Shown: positions 4,969 to 8,897 of the stretch, in pieces
Layout: every line of letters starts with the position of its first letter
Numbering within the stretch: the stretch's first letter is position 1
Assembly: GCF_001854865.1 (NCBI RefSeq)
Contig: NZ_MDDW01000028.1
Coordinates: forward strand, 376,542-385,438
Length of the DNA stretch: 8,897 nucleotides
From: Rhizobium sp. LCM 4573
Lineage (GTDB): Bacteria; Pseudomonadota; Alphaproteobacteria; Rhizobiales; Rhizobiaceae
Direction of reading: 5' to 3'
Position numbers and translations under genes: made by a program
Notes under the pieces: generated by a model
The model's input: only the letters and a program-made list of their open reading frames with translations
Told to the model about the DNA's origin: nothing
The model's database searches: none

Positions 4969-6114
4969 TCAGCGGAGAATGTCCCGCGCCACGCGTATGA
5001 ACACGCTCGCGCCGATCGGGATCAGCTCGTCCGGGAAGTCGTAATTGGGATTGTGCACGGCGGGCATGTCCTTGCCCGCGCCGAGAAAGAACATCGCTGA
5101 TTTCGAGACGACGCCGAAGCGCCCGAAATCCTCCGAGGCGCGCAGCGCTTCGCCTTCCTCGTGGCTCACCTTCTCGGCATCCATTGCGGCGCGCAGCAAT
5201 CTTGTGGCCTCCGCGTCGTTCTCGCAATGGCCGAAGATGTCGTGATACTCCATCTGGCACTGGAGCCCGCCGGCCGCGGCTGCTTGGCGGACCAGCGCTT
5301 CGGCTGCCACGACGAGCGCCTCCATCTGCCCGTCTGTCATCGTGCGCAGCGTCACCCATAGCTCGGCCCGTCCCGGCGCGATGCCGAAGGCCGGCTCGCC
5401 GATCGAGGCATGTGTCACGGTTGCGAGTACGAGATCGCCGCCGGCGACCGTGCCCGTGCTCAGGGCCGTAAGCGCTGGCATCAGGCTTGCCACCGCCGGG
5501 GCGGGAGAAATGCCGGTCTCGGGCATGGAGGCATGCGCCGTTTTGCCCTCGAGCACGATCTTCAGACCCCGCGAGGCGCAATTGGCCGTGCCCTCCTTCA
5601 GCCAGGCATGGCCGAATGGCAGGCCGGGCATGTTGTGCAGGGAGAAGGCGTAGTCGGGCCGCAGTTCGGCAAATTTTTCATCGGCGATCACCGCTGCCGC
5701 GCCCGCGCCGGTCTCCTCCGCTGGCTGGAAGAGCAGGATCGCCCGCCCGCGCTCCGGCCGTTGCCGGCCGAAAGCCCGCCCAAGCGCCGCGAGCGTCGCC
5801 ATATGCCCGTCATGGCCGCACATATGACCTTTGCCGGGAATGCGCGAACGATGCTCCGGCTCGCCCAGTTCCTCGATCGGCAGCGCGTCGAGCTCGGCGC
5901 GGAACATCACGGTCGGCCCCGGTTTTCCACTGTCGTAGATAACCGCCACTCCCGTGCCGCCGAGGCCGGAGACCACGCGGTCCGGCCGCGTTTCCGTCAG
6001 AAAGGAGATGACCTCGGCAGCGGTCGCCATTTCCTCCCCGGAAACCTCCGGCATTGTGTGTAGCTTCCGGCGCCAAGCCGTCAGTTCGATCACGTCCTGA
6101 TTGGTGAGCTGCAT
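4969..6114 (-). CDS. M20D-family amidohydrolase (hippurate/N-acyl-amino-acid hydrolase-like)
   Basis: A 381-residue cytosolic metallopeptidase-fold amidohydrolase of the M20D group (HipO, AbgB and IAA-amino-acid hydrolase relatives). Such enzymes cleave N-acyl or N-aromatic amides of amino acids. The dinuclear metal site is visible: C99, H101 and H104 in GHMCGHDGHM, E133-E134 in LFQPAEETGAG, H160 in FSLHNMPG and H354 in VHNPNYDFPDE. The ASEDFG motif (326-331) is typical of the group, and the dimerisation insert begins near LEGKTAHASMPE (188-199). I chose ATG 6114 because AAGGGG lies 8 nt upstream (6123-6128) and MQLTNQDVIELTAWRRKLH is a family-like beginning; the frame is open further upstream to 6357, overlapping the divergent gene, and that part is not coding. 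The acyl group cannot be read from sequence. No transporter adjoins it. Confidence 0.9.
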   Translation of the reverse strand: MQLTNQDVIELTAWRRKLHTMPEVSGEEMATAAEVISFLTETRPDRVVSGLGGTGVAVIYDSGKPGPTVMFRAELDALPIEELGEPEHRSRIPGKGHMCGHDGHMATLAALGRAFGRQRPERGRAILLFQPAEETGAGAAAVIADEKFAELRPDYAFSLHNMPGLPFGHAWLKEGTANCASRGLKIVLEGKTAHASMPETGISPAPAVASLMPALTALSTGTVAGGDLVLATVTHASIGEPAFGIAPGRAELWVTLRTMTDGQMEALVVAAEALVRQAAAAGGLQCQMEYHDIFGHCENDAEATRLLRAAMDAEKVSHEEGEALRASEDFGRFGVVSKSAMFFLGAGKDMPAVHNPNYDFPDELIPIGASVFIRVARDILR

Positions 6115-6232
6115 TGGCTTTTCCCCTTGATCCCTCTTTCCTGAGAGGTAGCCGGGCTGCGGTGAAGGCGCAAGAAAAAGGGAACAATGACGCGGCGCTC
6201 GCTTTTTCTCGCCAAGATCGAGGAGAAACCCA
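6115..6232. promoter_or_regulatory. Divergent promoter region, amidohydrolase / NmrA-like gene
   Basis: This 118-bp gap must hold both promoters. It contains an 8-bp dyad, AGAAAAAG (6173-6180) and CTTTTTCT (6202-6209), with 21 bp between the arms. A 5-bp hairpin, CCTCT (6133-6137) and AGAGG (6144-6148), lies in the amidohydrolase leader. Ribosome-binding sites are at 6123-6128 (minus) and 6220-6225 (plus). No strong -35/-10 pair is obvious on either strand. Confidence 0.5.
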
Positions 6233-7093
6233 ATGCACATCATTCTAGGTGGAACCGGCCATGTGGGTTCGGCAGCCGCCGAGGCGCTGCTTTCGCTTGG
6301 CGAGCCGGTGACGATCGTCGCCCGGCATCCTGAAAAGGCGGAGTGGCTGCGCCGCAAGGGCGCGGAAGTCGTGGTGGCGGATGTCCATGACGCCGAAGCG
6401 CTTCGGAAAACCTTCCGAAAGGGCAGGCGCCTCTATGCGCTCAATCCGCCCGCGCCGCCATCCAGCGACACGGATGCCGAGGAGAAGGCGACGATCGCCG
6501 CGATCCTTGCGGCGATCGAGGGCTCTGGGCTGGAGAAGGTCGTCGGCCATTCCACCTATGGCGTCCAACAAGGGGGAGGGATCGGCGATCTCGGCACGCT
6601 TTATGGGCTGGAGGAGGGGCTGAAACGGCAACCGATCCCGGCAAGCATCCTTCGCGCGGCTTATTATATGAGCAATTGGGATTTTGCGCTGGAGGCGGCG
6701 AGGGCGGAAGGCGTGCTGAACACCTTCTTCCCCGCCGACTTCCGGCTGCCGATGGTGGCGCCGCAGGATTTGGGTGAAGCGGCGGCCGATCTGTTGATGG
6801 AGCCGGCGGAGAGGACACGGCTGCTGCATGTCGAGGGCCCCGAACGTTATTCTCCGGCTGATGTCGCTGCCGCCTTCGCCGAAGTTCTGGGAAGGTCGGT
6901 CAGGCTCGTCGTAACGCCGCGCGAAGAATGGGAGCAGGCATATCGCGCGCTTGGTTTTTCCGACGCGGCCGCGAAATCCTATGCGGGCATGACCGGGCTG
7001 ACGCTGGACGCACCGATGCTGCCGGCGAGCGAGGTGAGGCGGGGAAGGGTGACGCTGCGGAATTATGTGAGAGGGCTCGTCTCGCCAGGGTGA
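6233..7093 (+). CDS. NmrA-like NAD(P)-binding protein (atypical SDR)
   Basis: A 286-residue Rossmann-fold protein of the NmrA / NAD(P)H-binding atypical short-chain dehydrogenase group. The dinucleotide motif is GGTGHVG at 6-12. R31 in VARHPEK, at the end of the second strand, favours NADP(H) over NAD(H). D50 in VVADVHD is the usual third-strand position. The C-terminal part (ERYSPADVAAAFAEVLGR, 204-221) matches the segment these proteins use to close the substrate site. The Lys-x3-Glu arrangement common in NmrA-like enzymes seems altered: around TLYGLEEGL (122-130) the glutamate is present but leucine replaces the lysine. A redox-sensing or quinone-reductase-like role is possible; the substrate is unknown. 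ATG 6233 has GAGGAG 7 nt upstream. It is divergent from the amidohydrolase and 76 bp before the Pr6Pr gene. Confidence 0.87.
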   Translation: MHIILGGTGHVGSAAAEALLSLGEPVTIVARHPEKAEWLRRKGAEVVVADVHDAEALRKTFRKGRRLYALNPPAPPSSDTDAEEKATIAAILAAIEGSGLEKVVGHSTYGVQQGGGIGDLGTLYGLEEGLKRQPIPASILRAAYYMSNWDFALEAARAEGVLNTFFPADFRLPMVAPQDLGEAAADLLMEPAERTRLLHVEGPERYSPADVAAAFAEVLGRSVRLVVTPREEWEQAYRALGFSDAAAKSYAGMTGLTLDAPMLPASEVRRGRVTLRNYVRGLVSPG

Positions 7094-7169
7094 TTGCGAG
7101 GTGATGAATTGTTCCAGCCGATCGTGTAGAAGGTTGCAGAAAAGTGCCTTCTCAGCTGCGGAGAACTGA
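7094..7169 (+). other. Spacer between NmrA-like and Pr6Pr genes
   Basis: A 76-bp gap with a loose inverted repeat AGAAGG (7128-7133) and CCTTCT (7147-7152), 13 nt apart, and the Pr6Pr ribosome-binding site at its end. It shows no T-run and no clear promoter, so the two genes could be cotranscribed. Confidence 0.4.
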
Positions 7170-7802
7170 ATGCTCATGGGACCCGCGTCCGCCCTTTCGC
7201 GAATCGCCGCCGCGGCAATCGCGATTTCCGCCTGGCTTGGCATTCTGATCGAATTGCGCACTGTGATGGCGAATGGAACAAGCCTGGCCGGCGCGCTCTG
7301 GGCGATCTTCGGCTATTTCACCATCATCACGAATTTCCTGGTCGCCATCGTCTTCAGCCACATCGCCATCACGGGCCTTCGCCCGAAACACAGCTGGTCT
7401 GTCGGCGGTCTGGCGCTCAGCATCATGCTGGTCGGGGTCGTCTTCGCCCTTCTGCTGCAAGGGTTGCGGGAGCTTCAAGGCGCCGGCCTTCTGGCGGATT
7501 TCCTGCTGCACCGGCTCAACCCGGTCCTCGTTCCGCTGTTCTGGCTGCTCTTCGTTCCCAGGAACATGCTCACCTTCGGCGCGCCGTTTCAGTGGATGCT
7601 CTATCCGCTTCTCTATTTCGCCTACGGCATCATTCGCGGCCGCGCGCAAGGCTTCTATGCCTATCCCTTCATCGACGTCGGCGATCTCGGCTGGCCGCGA
7701 GTACTCTTCAACGCGGTGATGATCGCGGTCGGTTTTCTGGTCGTCGGAGCTGGAATGGTCTGGCTCGATCGGCGGATTGCGGCACCCGCCGCGCCCGAAT
7801 GA
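7170..7802 (+). CDS. Pr6Pr-family six-helix membrane protein
   Basis: A 210-residue inner-membrane protein that I recognise as Pr6Pr family, distantly like FAR-17a/AIG1 proteins; its biochemical role is not established. Six hydrophobic segments are apparent at about 11-29, 43-65, 77-98, 117-134, 140-158 and 178-199. Conserved features include FTIITNFLVA (50-59), LLHRLNPVLVPLFW (112-125), the WMLYPLLYFAYGIIRG block (142-157) and YAYPFIDVGDLG (163-174). These suggest a buried polar site with H114, N55 and the Tyr residues. GGAG (7160-7163) lies 6 nt before ATG 7170, which I prefer to the second ATG at 7176. It follows the NmrA-like gene in the same direction and may be read through from it. It ends 15 bp from the convergent uvrD. 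Confidence 0.85.
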   Translation: MLMGPASALSRIAAAAIAISAWLGILIELRTVMANGTSLAGALWAIFGYFTIITNFLVAIVFSHIAITGLRPKHSWSVGGLALSIMLVGVVFALLLQGLRELQGAGLLADFLLHRLNPVLVPLFWLLFVPRNMLTFGAPFQWMLYPLLYFAYGIIRGRAQGFYAYPFIDVGDLGWPRVLFNAVMIAVGFLVVGAGMVWLDRRIAAPAAPE

Positions 7803-7817
7803 TACGGGCGCTGACGA
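7803..7817. other. Convergent gap, Pr6Pr gene / uvrD
   Basis: Only 15 bp lie between the two stops, too short for a separate terminator. Each transcript must end inside the other gene or by Rho. Confidence 0.6.
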
Positions 7818-8897
7818 TCACACCCTCTCCACGAACCCTTCCAGCACCCGCTTCTGGCCGGCCTTGTCGAAATCGATGGTGAGCTTGTTGCCCTCAATGG
7901 CCGAGATATTGCCGTTGCCGAATTTGATGTGGAACACCCGGTCGCCGATGGAGAATTGCGAGGGCGTCTCGGCCACGGATTTCGCCACCAGTTCGCCCTC
8001 GATCGTGCGTCCGCGCGGGCCGCTCTCGCCATAGCCGATCCGCTCCACCGCATGGCCAGAGCGGGTGCCCCAATTGTCGCGGGTGGCATCCGTGCGGTTC
8101 GCTTGAGCGCGCCGCCAGCCGGGCGTGGAATAGTTGTTGGCGAAGGGGTCCGCCTTGTCGAAGCGCGACTGGCCATATCCACCGCGCCCGCCATAGCCGC
8201 CATAGCTGTTGTCGGAGGCGGCGACCTCCACATGGGAAGGCGGCAGCTCGTCCAGGAAGCGCGAGGGCATGGTGGATTGCCAGAGCCCGTGGATGCGGCG
8301 GTTGGAGACGAACCAGATATGGCAGCGCCGCTTGGCGCGGGTAATGCCCACATAGGCCAGCCGCCGTTCTTCCTCGAGCCCCGAACGCCCGCCCTCATCG
8401 AGTGCGCGCTGGTGGGGAAAGAGGCCTTCCTCCCAGCCGGGCAGGAAGACCGTGTCGAACTCCAGCCCCTTGGCCGAATGCAGCGTCATGATCGAGACCG
8501 CATCCAGGTCCTCGTTCTGCTCCGCCTCCATCACCAGCGAGACGTGTTCGAGGAAGCCGCGCATGCTCTCGAAAGCCTCCATGGAGCGGATGAGTTCCTT
8601 GAGGTTTTCGAGCCGTCCGGGCGCCTCGGCGCTCTTGTCGGCCTTCCACATGTCCGTATAGCCGGACTCTTCCAGGATCTGTTCGGCAAGCTCGAGATGA
8701 GAAACCGTTTCAAGCTTTTGGCTCCAGTTCCTGAAGCTTTGAACGAGGTCGAACAAGGCCTTGCGCGCCTTGGGTTTCAGCTCGTCCGTCTCGATGATCT
8801 CGGAGGCTGCCGCCAGCATCGGAATGTCACGGGCGCGGGCATAGTCGTGCAGGTAGCGCACCGTGGTATCGCCCAGGCCCCGCTTCGGCGTGTTGAC
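7818..8897 (-). CDS. uvrD: ATP-dependent DNA helicase UvrD/PcrA, C-terminal half (partial)
   Basis: 359 residues of a superfamily 1A 3'-5' DNA helicase used in nucleotide-excision and mismatch repair; the N-terminal half, with the Walker A and B motifs, lies beyond the right edge. Visible parts, numbered from the edge: NTPKRGLGDTT (2-12), the conserved segment following the 2B domain; motif V as TLHSAKGLEF (138-147); WEEGLFPH (155-162); motif VI as EERRLAYVGITRAK (176-189) with the arginine that contacts ATP. A low-complexity linker of about 215-310 follows, then a C-terminal Tudor-like domain (313-359, FSIGDRVFHIKFGNGNI) that in UvrD/PcrA binds RNA polymerase. No break or frameshift is seen. 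It is convergent with the Pr6Pr gene. The symbol is a family-level call, as rhizobia can carry more than one UvrD-like helicase. Confidence 0.93.
   Translation of the reverse strand, partial: VNTPKRGLGDTTVRYLHDYARARDIPMLAAASEIIETDELKPKARKALFDLVQSFRNWSQKLETVSHLELAEQILEESGYTDMWKADKSAEAPGRLENLKELIRSMEAFESMRGFLEHVSLVMEAEQNEDLDAVSIMTLHSAKGLEFDTVFLPGWEEGLFPHQRALDEGGRSGLEEERRLAYVGITRAKRRCHIWFVSNRRIHGLWQSTMPSRFLDELPPSHVEVAASDNSYGGYGGRGGYGQSRFDKADPFANNYSTPGWRRAQANRTDATRDNWGTRSGHAVERIGYGESGPRGRTIEGELVAKSVAETPSQFSIGDRVFHIKFGNGNISAIEGNKLTIDFDKAGQKRVLEGFVERV

Noticed and set aside
3688..6114. A toxin-immunity pair formed by the Tlde1-domain gene and its convergent neighbour
   Set aside because: The neighbour is a complete M20D amidohydrolase in opposite orientation with an intact metal site, not an immunity-like small periplasmic protein.
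6115..6190. Riboswitch in the amidohydrolase leader
   Set aside because: Only a 5-bp hairpin is visible and the leader is too short for a known class.
6245..7261. A 338-codon open frame on the minus strand opposite the NmrA-like gene
   Set aside because: Composition is that of an antisense shadow. The plus strand has a Rossmann motif, an SD and a family-length protein.
1..8897. tRNA or rRNA genes, CRISPR arrays, insertion sequences, integrases or phage genes
   Set aside because: None seen on either strand: no regularly spaced repeats, no transposase or integrase motifs, no tRNA-like arms.

Overview
The window looks like a chromosomal segment of an alphaproteobacterium, most probably a member of the Rhizobiaceae or a close relative. 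Most genes are GC-rich with strong G/C wobble bias. The families present fit this: a membrane-anchored DUF2778 protein, a YeeE/YedE sulfur transporter, an E. coli-like PncA, a Pr6Pr membrane protein and a UvrD with a Gly/Tyr-rich tail linker. The genus is inferred from family content and style, not from a marker gene.

Layout, left to right. (1) 1-25: the first codons of a gene reading leftwards out of the window. (2) 26-197: a divergent promoter region. (3) 198-1276: a two-gene unit, a GntR/FCD-type repressor followed by an OsmC-like protein with an ATGA overlap. (4) 1313-1939, minus strand: nicotinamidase, convergent with the OsmC gene. (5) 1940-2159: a divergent control region with several small dyads. 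(6) 2160-3383: a YeeE/YedE-type thiosulfate/sulfur-compound permease ending in a hairpin whose loop is the stop codon. (7) 3384-3687: a noncoding leader with two abutting hairpins. (8) 3688-4962: a membrane-anchored periplasmic L,D-transpeptidase-like (DUF2778/Tlde1-domain) protein. (9) 4969-6114, minus strand: an M20D amidohydrolase. (10) 6233-7093: an NmrA-like NAD(P)-binding protein. (11) 7170-7802: a six-helix Pr6Pr membrane protein. (12) 7818-8897, minus strand: the C-terminal half of UvrD, running off the right edge.

The genes do not form one pathway. They look like ordinary, mostly single-gene transcription units in alternating orientation, with very short convergent gaps (36, 6 and 15 bp). 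The one clear regulatory module is the repressor-OsmC pair. A perfect 24-bp palindrome sits exactly on the repressor start codon and is the obvious autoregulatory operator. The left end (1-1276) is visibly less GC-rich than the rest, which suggests a different history.

I see no RNA genes, insertion sequences, CRISPR arrays or phage genes, and no convincing undescribed multi-gene system. The most interesting signals are regulatory: the start-codon palindrome, an SD-covering dyad before the sulfur permease, the stop-codon hairpin, and the tandem hairpins before the DUF2778 gene.
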